A stretch of 64,000 bases of DNA from CAVRCA01 sp963719345 (GCA_963719345.1 CAVRCA010000005.1:310001-374000), one strand, 5' to 3'. Shown: positions 17,441-26,560, counted from the first letter of the stretch. Notes: generated from the letters alone by a model not told the origin. Numbers and translations are program-made.

Positions 17441-18250
17441 ATGGCCAGCGAGAGCATTGTGGGCGGCGTGCGGACCGCCGTGACGCGCCCGGCGGTTCGC
17501 CGGATCAGGGTCGCCGACGTCGGGGACGCCCTGGCACGAGGCTATGACGATTTCCGCGCCAACCCGACCCATCTCGTGTTCCTCGGCTTGATCTACCCCA
17601 TCGCCGGCCTGGTGCTTGGGCGCATTGCCTCCGGGTACGATGCGGTTCCGCTGCTCTATCCGTTGATCACGGGCTTCGCGCTCGTCGGGCCGATCGCCGC
17701 CGTCGGTCTCTACGACTTCAGCCGCCGCCGCGAGCGTGGCCAGGACGTGTCCTGGCGCAACGCGCTTGACATCCTGCACTCGCCGCGGATCGGCGCGATC
17801 GTGGTGCTCGGCGGCATGCTCGTGGGGCTGTTCGCCCTGTGGCTGATCGCCGCCCAGCTGATCTACAATGGAACGATTGCGGGGACCGGTGGGGAACCCG
17901 TGGCCGATTTGTGGCAAGCCACGTTCCATACGCCCGCCGGGCATACGCTGCTGATCGCCGGCACCTTGGTCGGCTTTGTGTTCGCGGTCGTCGCCCTGAC
18001 GATCGGGGTGGTGTCGATCCCGCTGCTGGTCGACCGGGACGTCGGCGCCACTCCGAGCGAAGAAGCCGCCGTTGCCGTCCAGACGTCCGTCCGCGCCGTG
18101 CTGGTCAACATGATCCCGATGGCGGTCTGGGGTATCGTCGTGGTCGTCGGGCTGGCGATCGGTGCCGCCACGTTGCTGGTCGGCTTCGCCGTGATCATGC
18201 CCATCCTTGGCCACGCGACCTGGCACCTGTATCGCAAGATGGTCGCATAA
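17441..18250 (+). CDS. DUF2189 family integral membrane protein
   Basis: 269-residue membrane protein of the DUF2189 family (COG5473); function unknown. Residues 1-40 are soluble and include VRRIRVADVGDALARGYDDF, the usual family start. About six hydrophobic segments follow between residues 45 and 260, ending in the family-typical GHATWHLYRKMV. GGAGGG with a short spacer precedes ATG 17441. It stands alone between cobS and the opposing phzF-like gene, and I see no functional link to cobalamin. Confidence 0.85.
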   Translation: MASESIVGGVRTAVTRPAVRRIRVADVGDALARGYDDFRANPTHLVFLGLIYPIAGLVLGRIASGYDAVPLLYPLITGFALVGPIAAVGLYDFSRRRERGQDVSWRNALDILHSPRIGAIVVLGGMLVGLFALWLIAAQLIYNGTIAGTGGEPVADLWQATFHTPAGHTLLIAGTLVGFVFAVVALTIGVVSIPLLVDRDVGATPSEEAAVAVQTSVRAVLVNMIPMAVWGIVVVVGLAIGAATLLVGFAVIMPILGHATWHLYRKMVA

Positions 18251-18292
18251 CCCGATCGCGAGGGCACGCCGGCAAGCCGTCCGGCGCTGCCA

Positions 18293-19186
18293 TCAAGCCT
18301 GCGCTTCGCCGCGCAGCACGGGCACGCAGCCGCCACCGATGGTGGCGCGGATACCCCCGTCCGACCCGCGTCGGGCAGCGGCGCGGAGCAGGCTGGGCCG
18401 CCCCATCTCCACACCTTGCACGATGTCATAGCGGCCTTCCGGCTCGGCGGGGGTGAGCGAGAGCAGCAGCGCCGCGAGCGCGGCATTGGCGCTGCCGGTC
18501 GCCGGATCTTCCGGGATCCCGGCGAGCGGCGCGAACATCCGGGTGCGGACCCGGTCGCCGTCCCGCGCATGGAGGTGCAGGCCAAAGCGACCGCTCAGCT
18601 CAGGCCGATCGGCGATCTCGCGGCGGAACCGCGCGGCATCCGGCGCAGCCCGTCCCAGCGCCGTGCCGAGGACCTCGGCGATGACGAACTCCGTGCCGAC
18701 CGAGGCCAGCACCGGGGGGTGCCCGGTCAACACGATTTCGGCAGCGTCGAGCCCGGCGCAGGCGGCCACAACGTCGATGGGCAGGGTCACACCCAGGGAC
18801 AAGGGTTGCGGCGCTGCAATGGCGGCTCCGCTTACGGCTCCGTCGCGGTCGCGAGCCACTTCGACCTCGACCAGCCCGGCCGGAACCTCGAACCGCAGCA
18901 CGCCGTCGCGGTCGCGCCCTGCCTGGGCTAGCACGTAGCCGGTGCCGACGGTGGGATGGCCGGCGAATGGCAGCTCGCTGCGCGGGGTGAAGATGCGGAC
19001 CCGCGCCGTGTGGCCGGGATCGGCGGGCGGCAGGACGAAGGTGGTCTCGCTCAGGTTGAACTCGGCGGCGAGGGCCTGCATCTGCTGGTCCGACAGGCCG
19101 CGCGCGTCCGGAAACACGGCCAGCGGGTTGCCGCCGAAGCGGCGGTCCGTGAACACGTCGACGGTCACGAAAGGGTAGGCGGCCAT
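18293..19186 (-). CDS. PhzF family isomerase/epimerase-like protein
   Basis: 297 residues of the PhzF/diaminopimelate-epimerase-like fold. Signatures are VDVFTDRRFGGNPLAVF at residues 9-25, LAAEFNLSETTFVLPP, IFTPRSELPFAGHPTVGTGYVL and EDPATGSANAALAALL. The glutamate in NLSETTF matches the catalytic acid of PhzF. No phenazine genes are nearby, so the substrate is unknown and the name gives only the family. It is convergent with the DUF2189 gene and shares its direction with hemF upstream. Confidence 0.88.
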   Translation of the reverse strand: MAAYPFVTVDVFTDRRFGGNPLAVFPDARGLSDQQMQALAAEFNLSETTFVLPPADPGHTARVRIFTPRSELPFAGHPTVGTGYVLAQAGRDRDGVLRFEVPAGLVEVEVARDRDGAVSGAAIAAPQPLSLGVTLPIDVVAACAGLDAAEIVLTGHPPVLASVGTEFVIAEVLGTALGRAAPDAARFRREIADRPELSGRFGLHLHARDGDRVRTRMFAPLAGIPEDPATGSANAALAALLLSLTPAEPEGRYDIVQGVEMGRPSLLRAAARRGSDGGIRATIGGGCVPVLRGEAQA

Positions 19187-19230
19187 CTTCCATCCTCGGC
19201 GTGGCTGGTTGCGTCCACCCTAGCCGAGGG

Positions 19231-20148
19231 TCATGGCCAGCGCACTTCCGGCGGCAGGCTCATCAGGATCGCCTCGACGTTCGCTCCGGTCTTGAGGCCG
19301 AACAGCGTGCCGCGGTCGTGGATCAGGTTGAACTCCACGTAGCGCCCACGGCGATAGAGCTGGTGTTCACGTTGTTCGGCGGTCCAGGGCTCGGGCATGC
19401 GGCGGCGGACAATGCGCGCGTACACGTCCAGGAACGCTTCGCCCACGTCGCGGGTGAAGGCGAAGTCAGCCTCGGCATCGCCGCTGAACAGGTGGTCGTA
19501 GAAGATGCCGCCCGCGCCCCGGGGCTCGCCCCGGTGCGGGAGGTAGAAGTAGCGATCGCACCACGCCTTGTATTCGGGATAGTAGGCCAAGTCGTGCCGG
19601 TCGCAGGCCGCCTTCAACGCGCCGTGAAAGTCCGCGGCGTCCGCAAGCGCTTCCGGCGTATCGAGGCGCATGGGCGTGAGGTCGCTCCCGCCGCCGAACC
19701 AGCCCTTGGTGGTCATAAGCATCCGCGTGTTCATATGGACGGCGGGAACCAGCGGGCTTTGCATGTGCGCAACCAGGCTGATCGCGCTGGCCCAGAACCG
19801 CGGGTCCTCCGCCGCACCGGCGACATTCGCACGGAAATCGGGGCTGAACTCGCCCTGAACGGTGGACACGTTCACGCCGACCTTTTCAAAGACCCGGCCG
19901 CGCATCACGCTCATGACGCCGCCGCCGCCATCGGAGCCGTCCGCTGTCGGCCGCGCCCATCCGGTGCGGACGAAGCGGCCGGCCGGCCGATCCGCCAGCG
20001 GACCGCGCTGCTCATCCTCGATTGCTTCGAAGGCGGCGCAGATCCGGTCGCGTAACCCCTCGAACCACGTTCGCCCGGCGGCCTTCATTTTCGCGTGCGG
20101 CGGCAGCGAGCCGTCGGGCGAGGATTGCGACATTGCGGCAACTCCCAT
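19231..20148 (-). CDS. hemF: Aerobic coproporphyrinogen III oxidase HemF
   Basis: Oxygen-dependent decarboxylation of coproporphyrinogen III to protoporphyrinogen IX in haem synthesis. 305 residues. The sequence shows FEKVGVNVSTVQGEF, NTRMLMTTKGWFGGGSDLTP, YYPEYKAWCDRYFYLPHRGEPRGAGGIF (split over the usual signature) and RRGRYVEFNLIHDRGT near the C-terminus. A second ATG five codons downstream (20133) is an alternative start. It is divergent from petA, with about 186 bases between them, which suits a shared respiratory/haem regulatory region. Confidence 0.94.
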   Translation of the reverse strand: MGVAAMSQSSPDGSLPPHAKMKAAGRTWFEGLRDRICAAFEAIEDEQRGPLADRPAGRFVRTGWARPTADGSDGGGGVMSVMRGRVFEKVGVNVSTVQGEFSPDFRANVAGAAEDPRFWASAISLVAHMQSPLVPAVHMNTRMLMTTKGWFGGGSDLTPMRLDTPEALADAADFHGALKAACDRHDLAYYPEYKAWCDRYFYLPHRGEPRGAGGIFYDHLFSGDAEADFAFTRDVGEAFLDVYARIVRRRMPEPWTAEQREHQLYRRGRYVEFNLIHDRGTLFGLKTGANVEAILMSLPPEVRWP

Positions 20149-20334
20149 CTTCTAAGCACGGTAGCCCGTGCGGGGGCCATGTTGCAGGGGCGAGAGGGCG
20201 ATCCTAGTATCGGCGCCGCTCGCCGTCGGGCTTCGTGCCGCGCGGGCTCGACGCGTGCCCGGGTTCGGACTTGGGTTTGCGTCGAACTGAGTGTGTGAAC
20301 GCCGCCCGGCTAGTGGTGCGGAAACGAGGACAGA
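20149..20334. promoter_or_regulatory. Divergent promoter region between hemF and petA
   Basis: 186 bases separate the divergent starts of hemF and petA, so promoters for both must lie here. I see no clear TTGACA/TATAAT pair or named operator. GGACAG lies just before the petA ATG as a ribosome site. Confidence 0.4.
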
Positions 20335-20904
20335 ATGGCCGAATCTGCCGCCGCCGCGACTGTCGCCCAGCATGGTCAGCCGCCGATCGTCACCAAACGG
20401 GACTTCCTCACGTTGGTCACCGGGGCGGGCGCCGCCATCGGGCTCGGCGCAATGGCTTGGCCCTTCATCGACTCGATGAACCCCTCGCGGGACGTGCTCG
20501 CCCTGTCGTCGGTCGAGGTCGACCTGACGCCGATCTCCGAGGGCATGGGCATCACCGCCGTCTGGCGCGGCAAGCCCATTTTCGTGCGGCACCGCACCCC
20601 CAAGGAGATCAAGGAAGCGCAGGATGTGCAGCTCAGCCAGCTGATCGAACCGGTGCCGGATTCCGCGCGGGTCAAGGCTGGGCACGAGCAGTGGATCATC
20701 GTGATCGGCATCTGCACCCATCTCGGCTGCATCCCGCTCGGAAACAAGCCGACCGATCCGCGCGGCGACTGGGGCGGCTGGTTCTGCCCCTGCCATGGCA
20801 GCCAATACGACACCGCCGGACGGGTGCGCCACGGACCGGCGCCGGCGAATCTGTACCTGCCCACCTACGCGTTCGAGAGCGACACCAAGATCAAGATCGG
20901 CTGA
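20335..20904 (+). CDS. petA: Ubiquinol-cytochrome c reductase Rieske iron-sulfur subunit
   Basis: Electron-transfer subunit of the cytochrome bc1 complex, anchored in the inner membrane with the 2Fe-2S head in the periplasm. 189 residues. The cluster motifs are C127-T-H129-L-G-C132 and C151-P-C153-H154-G-S, giving the two Cys and two His ligands plus the disulfide pair. The N-terminal anchor at about 26-47 follows KRDFL at 21-25, a Tat signal in which the first arginine is lysine. First gene of petABC; petB follows after 46 bases. Confidence 0.96.
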   Translation: MAESAAAATVAQHGQPPIVTKRDFLTLVTGAGAAIGLGAMAWPFIDSMNPSRDVLALSSVEVDLTPISEGMGITAVWRGKPIFVRHRTPKEIKEAQDVQLSQLIEPVPDSARVKAGHEQWIIVIGICTHLGCIPLGNKPTDPRGDWGGWFCPCHGSQYDTAGRVRHGPAPANLYLPTYAFESDTKIKIG

Positions 20905-20950
20905 CGCCCCGCGCCGTCAGACGTTAGCGCAATCCCACGAGGTCTATACC

Positions 20951-22234
20951 ATGGCCGGTCTTCACAAGAGCGATCAACCCAACCCAGTCATCAATTGGAT
21001 CGACACGCGGCTGCCCGTGTTCACCATGATGCAGCGCGAATACGGCACGTTCCCGACGCCGAAGAACTTCAACTACTTCTGGAACTTCGGCGCGCTGGCG
21101 ATGATCAACCTCGCCATCATGATCGCGACCGGCATCTTCCTGTCGATGCACTACGCGGCCAACACGGAGCTCGCCTTCGACAGCGTGCAGCGCATCATGC
21201 GCGACGTGAACTACGGCTGGCTGCTGCGCTACGTTCACCAGAACGGGGCGTCGATGTTCTTCATCGTCGTCTATATCCACATGTTCCGCGGCCTGTTCTA
21301 CGGCTCCTACAAATATCCGCGCGAGCTGCTGTGGATGATCGGCGTGGTCATCCTGCTGGTGATGATGGCGACCGCCTTCATGGGCTACGTGCTGCCCTGG
21401 GGGCAGATGTCGTACTGGGGTGCGACCGTCATCACCAACCTGTTCTCGGCGATCCCGCTTGTCGGCCAGTCGATCGTGACGTGGCTCTGGGGCGGCTTCA
21501 GCGTCGACAACCCGACGCTCAACCGGTTCTTCAGCCTGCATTACCTGTTGCCGTTCGTGCTGGTCGGGGTGGTGTTCCTCCACGTCGCGGCGCTGCACAT
21601 CACGGGGTCGAACAACCCGCTCGGCATCGACGTGAAGGGACCGCAGGACACGTTGCCGTTCCATCCCTACTACACGATCAAGGACAGCGTGGGGATGTGC
21701 GTGTTCCTTCTGGTGTTCGCGATCCTGGTCTTCTTCTTTCCCAACTTTTTGGGCGACCCGAACAACTTCATTCCCGCCAACCCGCTGCAGACACCGTCCG
21801 ACATCGTCCCGGAATGGTACTTCCTGCCGTTCTACGCGATCCTGCGATCGGTGCCGAACAAGCTCGGCGGCGTCATGATGATGTTCGGCTCGATAGCGGT
21901 GCTGTTCGTGCTGCCGTGGCTGGACACCAGCCCGGTCCGCAGCGCCCGCTTCCGGCCGATCTATCGCCAGCTGATCTTCGTGCTCGTGCTCGCCACCGTC
22001 GCGCTGGGCGTGGTCGGCGCGCACAAGCCGGAAGGCGTCTGGGTCATCATCGGCCGCGTCGCGACCACCTACTATTTTCTCCATTTCCTGGTGCTGCTGC
22101 CGATTTTGGGCAAGCTGGAGCGGCCGCTGCCGCTGCCCGAAAGCATCAGCCGGCCGGTGATCCCGCGCAGTCCCGGCGGTGGCGGTGGTCCCATACCCGG
22201 CGGTGCCCCTGCCAAGCCGATGGAGAAATCCTGA
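20951..22234 (+). CDS. petB: Cytochrome b subunit of the bc1 complex
   Basis: Transmembrane subunit that binds haems bL and bH and the two quinone sites. 427 residues with eight hydrophobic segments, full length without fusion to cytochrome c1. GYVLPWGQMSYWGATVITNLFS and the quinone-site motif PEWYFLPFYAILRS are plainly present, with paired histidines in helices B and D (RYVHQNGAS, VVYIHMFR, SLHYLLPF, FLHVAALH). A Gly/Pro-rich C-terminal tail of about 25 residues is present. ATG at 20951; its stop shares one base with the petC start. Confidence 0.96.
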   Translation: MAGLHKSDQPNPVINWIDTRLPVFTMMQREYGTFPTPKNFNYFWNFGALAMINLAIMIATGIFLSMHYAANTELAFDSVQRIMRDVNYGWLLRYVHQNGASMFFIVVYIHMFRGLFYGSYKYPRELLWMIGVVILLVMMATAFMGYVLPWGQMSYWGATVITNLFSAIPLVGQSIVTWLWGGFSVDNPTLNRFFSLHYLLPFVLVGVVFLHVAALHITGSNNPLGIDVKGPQDTLPFHPYYTIKDSVGMCVFLLVFAILVFFFPNFLGDPNNFIPANPLQTPSDIVPEWYFLPFYAILRSVPNKLGGVMMMFGSIAVLFVLPWLDTSPVRSARFRPIYRQLIFVLVLATVALGVVGAHKPEGVWVIIGRVATTYYFLHFLVLLPILGKLERPLPLPESISRPVIPRSPGGGGGPIPGGAPAKPMEKS

Positions 22235-23016
22235 TGCGCCGGACCTGTCTCACCCTGCTGGGTGCGCTGGTCGCCGGAGCGCTTGCGGGCGGCGTCGGCG
22301 TCGCCAAGGCGCAGGAGGCGGACGCTCCCGCACCGCCGCAGCAGCACTGGCCCTTCTCCGGAGTGTTCGGCGCTTTCGACGTTGCCTCGCTTCAGCGCGG
22401 CTTTCAGGTCTACCAGGAGGTCTGCTCGAACTGCCACTCGATGCAGTTGCTGCATTACCGCGACCTCGCCGGCATCGGGTTGTCCCCCGACCAGGTCAAG
22501 GCGGTCGCCGCCAGCGTGACGGTGCCGATCGGGCTGAACGACCAGGGCGAGCCGGCTACCGGCCCCGGAACCCCGGCCAGTGCGTTCAAGTCGCCGTTTG
22601 CCAATGACAAGGCGGCCCGCGCCGCCAACAACGGCGCCCTGCCGCCCGATCAGTCGCTGCTGGTGAACGCGCGGCCGGACGGGGCCAACTACATCTACGC
22701 GCTGCTCAACGGCTATGCCGATCCGCCGGCCGGCTTCAAGATGCAGAGCGGGATGAACTACAACAAGTACTTCCCCGGACATCAGATCGCCATGCCGCCG
22801 CCCTTGCAGCCCGATCAGGTGACGTACGCCGACGGCACCAAGGCGACGCTGGAGCAGGAGGCGCACGACGTCGTCTCCTTCCTCTACTGGGCCGCCAATC
22901 CGGAGATGGTGCAGCGCAAGCAGATGGGCGTGCGCATCGTGCTCTTCCTGGCGCTCATGTCGGGCCTGACCTATGCGGTCAAACGCAAGGTCTGGTCCCA
23001 CGTCCACATGCAATAG
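22234..23016 (+). CDS. petC: Cytochrome c1 of the bc1 complex
   Basis: Membrane-anchored c-type cytochrome that passes electrons from the Rieske protein to cytochrome c. 260 residues. A Sec signal peptide occupies about residues 1-26 (ends AKAQEAD). The haem motif C64-S-N-C67-H68 follows VYQEV, the axial methionine region includes YFPGHQIAMPPPL, and a C-terminal membrane anchor is at about 232-250. ATG 22234 overlaps the petB stop by one base, so translation is coupled. Confidence 0.96.
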   Translation: MRRTCLTLLGALVAGALAGGVGVAKAQEADAPAPPQQHWPFSGVFGAFDVASLQRGFQVYQEVCSNCHSMQLLHYRDLAGIGLSPDQVKAVAASVTVPIGLNDQGEPATGPGTPASAFKSPFANDKAARAANNGALPPDQSLLVNARPDGANYIYALLNGYADPPAGFKMQSGMNYNKYFPGHQIAMPPPLQPDQVTYADGTKATLEQEAHDVVSFLYWAANPEMVQRKQMGVRIVLFLALMSGLTYAVKRKVWSHVHMQ

Positions 23017-23031
23017 CCAGCACGAGGCCGG

Positions 23032-23919
23032 ATGACGGATCACATCGAGCCGGTAATAGGCATCGTCGGCGGGTCAGGCCTCTACGATATCGACGGATTG
23101 GAGGAGAAGACCTGGCGCTCGGTCGAGACGCCGTGGGGCACTCCGTCCGACGCGCTGCTGTTCGGCCGCCTCGACGGCGTGCGCTGCGTTTTTCTGCCGC
23201 GCCACGGGCGCGGTCATCCGCTGTCGCCCACCCACCTCAACTACCGCGCCAACATCGACGCGCTGAAGCGCGCCGGTGTCACCGACGTGCTGTCGCTTTC
23301 GGCGGTCGGCAGCCTCAAGGCGGAGCTGCCGCCGGGCCATTTCGTCATCGTCGATCAGTTCATCGACCGCAGCTTCGCCCGCGAGAAGAGTTTTTTCGGG
23401 GAGGGCATCGTCGCCCATGTCTCGATGGCGCACCCGGTCTGTCCGCGCCTCGGGGATGCGCTGGAGGGGGCAAGCCGGAGCCTCGGCTTGCCGGTGACGC
23501 GCGGCGGCACCTATCTCGTGATGGAGGGGCCGCAATTCTCGACCAAGGCGGAGAGCGAGTTGTACCGCTCCTGGGGATGCAGCGTGATCGGCATGACCAA
23601 CATGCCGGAAGCCAAGCTCGCCCGTGAGGCGGAGCTTTGCTACGCCACGGTGGCGATGGTGACCGACTACGATTGCTGGCACCCCGACCATGACCACGTG
23701 ACGGTCGAGGCGGTCGTCCGGGTCTTGCTGGAGAACGCCGACAAGGCGCGCGAGCTGATCCGCGCGGTGGTGCCCACCATCGCCGGCCGGCGCGACCGCT
23801 GCCCTGGCGGCTGCGATCGGGCACTCGACAACGCCCTCATCACCGCGACCCACATGCGGGATCCTGCGCTGGCCGCGAAACTCGATGCGGTCGCCGGGCG
23901 GGTACTGCCGCAAGCCTGA
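23032..23919 (+). CDS. mtnP: S-methyl-5'-thioadenosine phosphorylase
   Basis: Phosphorolysis of methylthioadenosine to adenine and methylthioribose-1-phosphate in methionine salvage. 295 residues, the usual length. The N-terminal GIVGGSGLYDIDGL, then FLPRHGRGHPLSPTHLNYRANI, YLVMEGPQFSTKAES and IGMTNMPEAKLAREAELCYATVAMVTDYDCW identify the MTAP class of purine phosphorylases. ATG 23032 lies 15 bases after petC; GAGGCCGG before it is a moderate ribosome site, so it may be read with petABC. Confidence 0.95.
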   Translation: MTDHIEPVIGIVGGSGLYDIDGLEEKTWRSVETPWGTPSDALLFGRLDGVRCVFLPRHGRGHPLSPTHLNYRANIDALKRAGVTDVLSLSAVGSLKAELPPGHFVIVDQFIDRSFAREKSFFGEGIVAHVSMAHPVCPRLGDALEGASRSLGLPVTRGGTYLVMEGPQFSTKAESELYRSWGCSVIGMTNMPEAKLAREAELCYATVAMVTDYDCWHPDHDHVTVEAVVRVLLENADKARELIRAVVPTIAGRRDRCPGGCDRALDNALITATHMRDPALAAKLDAVAGRVLPQA

Positions 23920-23980
23920 AAAGCGGCCAGGAGGAGCGCGGTCCGGCAGGCATCCTGGCGCCGACACCGGGAGATCAGGA

Positions 23981-24682
23981 TTGGACAGCGACGAGCTGAG
24001 GCGGACGGTAAAAATCTGCATGTTCGACCAGTACGGCACGGTGGTCGACATGCAGACGGGGCTGACGGAAGTGGCGACGCCGTATCTCGCCGCGAAGGGA
24101 TGGCGCGGCAACCCGCATTCGTTCGTGACCTGGTGGCGCCGGACGCATTACGAGAACTCGATGATCGACGCGCTGCTCCACCGCGAGCACACGCCCTACC
24201 GGGAGATCGGCCACCGCTCGGTTGCCTTCGTGCTGGAGCGAGCCGGCATTCCTTACACGATGGATGAGGTGCGGGAGCTGGTCGCCGCCATCGAGCGGCT
24301 GCGGCCGTTCCCGGAGGTGCCGGCGGCGCTTGCCCGATTGCAGGCCCGCTATCAGCTCGTCGTGCTGTCGAACGGCGATCCCGACATGCTGGAGGCCGCC
24401 CGGCCGCATCACGGCATCGCGTTCGACCGGCTGATCTCGGTCGCCGAGGCCAACGCCTTCAAGCCGCACGTCGCCACGTACACCAAGGCCGCGGAGCTGC
24501 TGGGTGTCGCGCTTGGCGACGTGCTGTTCGTCGCCAATCACGCCTTCGACTGCATCGGCGCGAAATCGGCCGGGATGCGCACGGCCTTCATCGACCGCCG
24601 CCAACGTCCGTTCGGCATCACGCCGCACCAGCCGGATATCCTTGTCCGCACGATGACGGAGCTTGCCGACAGCCTGGCTTGA
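23981..24682 (+). CDS. HAD-superfamily hydrolase, haloacid dehalogenase type II-like
   Basis: 233-residue hydrolase of the (S)-2-haloacid dehalogenase-like group. Motif I is MFDQYGTVVD, with the nucleophile aspartate at about residue 16. VVLSNGDPDML supplies the motif II serine and FKPHVATY the motif III lysine, and GDVLFVANHAFDCIGAKSAGMRTAFIDR is the C-terminal acidic motif region. The TTG at 23981 is preferred: GGAG sits seven bases upstream, and the frame further upstream overlaps mtnP. Substrate unknown; dehalogenation is only one possibility for this family. Confidence 0.87.
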   Translation: MDSDELRRTVKICMFDQYGTVVDMQTGLTEVATPYLAAKGWRGNPHSFVTWWRRTHYENSMIDALLHREHTPYREIGHRSVAFVLERAGIPYTMDEVRELVAAIERLRPFPEVPAALARLQARYQLVVLSNGDPDMLEAARPHHGIAFDRLISVAEANAFKPHVATYTKAAELLGVALGDVLFVANHAFDCIGAKSAGMRTAFIDRRQRPFGITPHQPDILVRTMTELADSLA

Positions 24683-24778
24683 GATCCAGGCCTTGGCCTC
24701 GCACCTCTTCGGGTCCGGCAGTTGATGGGCGGCGGCTTTCTACCTAGCTTTAGTTCACCCCCCGGACGGAGAACGATC

Positions 24779-25783
24779 GTGCTCAAGCTAGGATACAAGG
24801 CCTCGGCGGAGCAGTTCGCGCCGACCCCGCTCCTCGATTTCTCGGTGATGGCCGAGGAGGTCGGCTTCGACTCGGTGTTCGTCAGCGATCACTTCCAGCC
24901 CTGGAAGCACACCGACGGGCACGCGCCGTTCTCGATGGCGTGGCTCGGGGCGCTGGGGGCGCGGACCTCGCGGGTGGTGATGGGCACCAGCGTCCTGACG
25001 CCGACCTTCCGCTACCATCCGACCATGGTCGCCCAGGCCTTCGGCACCCTGGGCGCGATGTTCCCCGGCCGGGTCATCCTCGGCATCGGCACCGGAGAGT
25101 CGCTGAACGACGTGCCGGCGACCGGCATGGTGTGGCCCGAGTTCAAGGAACGCTTCGCCCGGCTGCGCGAGTCCGTGACCCTGATGCGCAAGCTGTGGAC
25201 CGAGCAGCACGTCACCTTCGAGGGCCAGTACTACCGCACCAAGGACGCGACGATCTACGACCGGCCGGACCGGCCGGTGCCGGTCTACGTCGCCGCCGCC
25301 GGAGCCCTGGTCGCCAAATATGCCGGCCGGCAGGGTGACGGCTTCATCTGCACCAGCGGCAAGGCGCAGGAGCTCTACACGGAAACCCTGCTGCCGAACG
25401 TCAAGCAAGGGCTGGCGGATTCCGGCCGGCAGCAATCCGAGTACGACATGATGATCGAGGTGAAAGTTTCGTTTGACACCGACCGCGAGCGGGCGCTGCA
25501 GGACACCAAGCTCTGGGGCGCCTTGGCGCTGACGGCGGACGAAAAAATCTCGGTCCACGACCCTCGCGAGATGGAGCGACTGGCCGACGCGTTGCCGGTG
25601 GAGCGCACCGCCAAGCGCTGGATCGTCTCGACCGATCCCGACGAGCACGTGGAAAAGATCGCGTACTATCACGGCCTCGGGTTCAACCATCTGGTGTTCC
25701 ACGCCCCCGGTCCCGACCAACCGCGCTTCCTGAAGCTCTACGGCGAGCGGGTGCTGCCGTTGCTGCGCCGGCGCTTCGGCTGA
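24779..25783 (+). CDS. F420-dependent glucose-6-phosphate dehydrogenase-like enzyme (FGD family)
   Basis: Luciferase-like TIM-barrel enzyme closely resembling actinobacterial FGD1, which oxidises glucose-6-phosphate with F420. 334 residues. LKLGYKASAEQFAP at the N-terminus, VSDHFQPW (H38, W42), GTSVLTPTFRY and GIGTGESLN (E107) match the F420-binding and catalytic positions. K195, K256 and R280 match the phosphate-binding residues of FGD1. GTG 24779 is chosen because GGAG lies eight bases upstream and the protein starts at the family start. Three bases separate its stop from cofE, so cofactor and enzyme are co-expressed. Activity on glucose-6-phosphate is inferred; related sugars or alcohols are possible. 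Confidence 0.9.
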   Translation: MLKLGYKASAEQFAPTPLLDFSVMAEEVGFDSVFVSDHFQPWKHTDGHAPFSMAWLGALGARTSRVVMGTSVLTPTFRYHPTMVAQAFGTLGAMFPGRVILGIGTGESLNDVPATGMVWPEFKERFARLRESVTLMRKLWTEQHVTFEGQYYRTKDATIYDRPDRPVPVYVAAAGALVAKYAGRQGDGFICTSGKAQELYTETLLPNVKQGLADSGRQQSEYDMMIEVKVSFDTDRERALQDTKLWGALALTADEKISVHDPREMERLADALPVERTAKRWIVSTDPDEHVEKIAYYHGLGFNHLVFHAPGPDQPRFLKLYGERVLPLLRRRFG

Positions 25784-25786
25784 CGG

Positions 25787-26560
25787 ATGCGTCGATCCGG
25801 CTCGTTGGCGCTGTTTGCCGTTCCCGGCTTGCCGGTCGTCGAGCCGGGCGACGATCTCGCCGCCCTGGTCGGCGCGGCGCTCGACCACGGCGATCATCGC
25901 CCACAGGCCGGCGACGTTTTGGTGGTGGCGCAAAAAATCGTCTCCAAGGCGGAGGGACGCTTTGTCGATCTGGCGGCCGTAACGCCGTCGGCCGAAGCCC
26001 GGCGGCTGGCGGCTGAGGTCGGAAAGGACCCGCGCATTGTCGAGGTGGTGCTGTCGGAGTCGGTCCGCGTGGTGCGCAGCCGGCCCAACCTGATGATCAT
26101 GGAGCACCGGCTCGGCTTGGTGATGGCGAATGCGGGCGTGGACCACTCGAACGTCACGCCGGCCGGCGGTCCGGACCGGCTGTTGCTGCTGCCGGTCGAT
26201 CCGGACGCCAGCGCGGCGGCGCTGCGCGACGCGCTGTGCGATCGTTTCGGCGTCGAGCTGGCGGTGGTCGTCAGCGACAGTTTCGGGCGGGCATGGCGAC
26301 GCGGTACGGTGGGCGTCGCGATCGGCGCTGCCGGGTTGCCGGCGCTGATCGACCTGCGTGGAAAGCCCGATCTGTTCGGCCGCACCCTCGAAGTGACCGT
26401 GGTCGGTTTCGCCGACGAGATCGCCGCCGCTGCCGGGCTGCTGATGGGTCAGGCCGACGAGGGCCAGCCCGTCGTCCTGGTGCGCGGCCTGCATTGGGAT
26501 GCCCCGGTCACTCCCGCGCGCGAACTCGCGCGGCCGGCGGCCGAGGATCTGTTCCGGTGA
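25787..26560 (+). CDS. cofE: Coenzyme F420-0:L-glutamate ligase CofE
   Basis: Adds L-glutamates to F420-0 using GTP. 257 residues, single domain. Signatures are GDVLVVAQKIVSKAEGRFVDL, VLSESVRVVRSRPNLMI, LGLVMANAGVDHSNV and VVVSDSFGRAWRRGTVGVAIG, followed by DEIAAAAGLLMGQADEGQPVVLVRG. It corresponds to CofE and the N-terminal domain of mycobacterial FbiB; the FbiB C-terminal FMN-reductase domain is absent. ATG 25787 follows the FGD-like gene by three bases, and its stop overlaps cofD by four. Confidence 0.94.
   Translation: MRRSGSLALFAVPGLPVVEPGDDLAALVGAALDHGDHRPQAGDVLVVAQKIVSKAEGRFVDLAAVTPSAEARRLAAEVGKDPRIVEVVLSESVRVVRSRPNLMIMEHRLGLVMANAGVDHSNVTPAGGPDRLLLLPVDPDASAAALRDALCDRFGVELAVVVSDSFGRAWRRGTVGVAIGAAGLPALIDLRGKPDLFGRTLEVTVVGFADEIAAAAGLLMGQADEGQPVVLVRGLHWDAPVTPARELARPAAEDLFR

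Noticed and set aside
18293..19186. Phenazine biosynthesis locus suggested by a PhzF-like gene
   Set aside because: No other phenazine genes are near; PhzF-like proteins are widespread with other roles.
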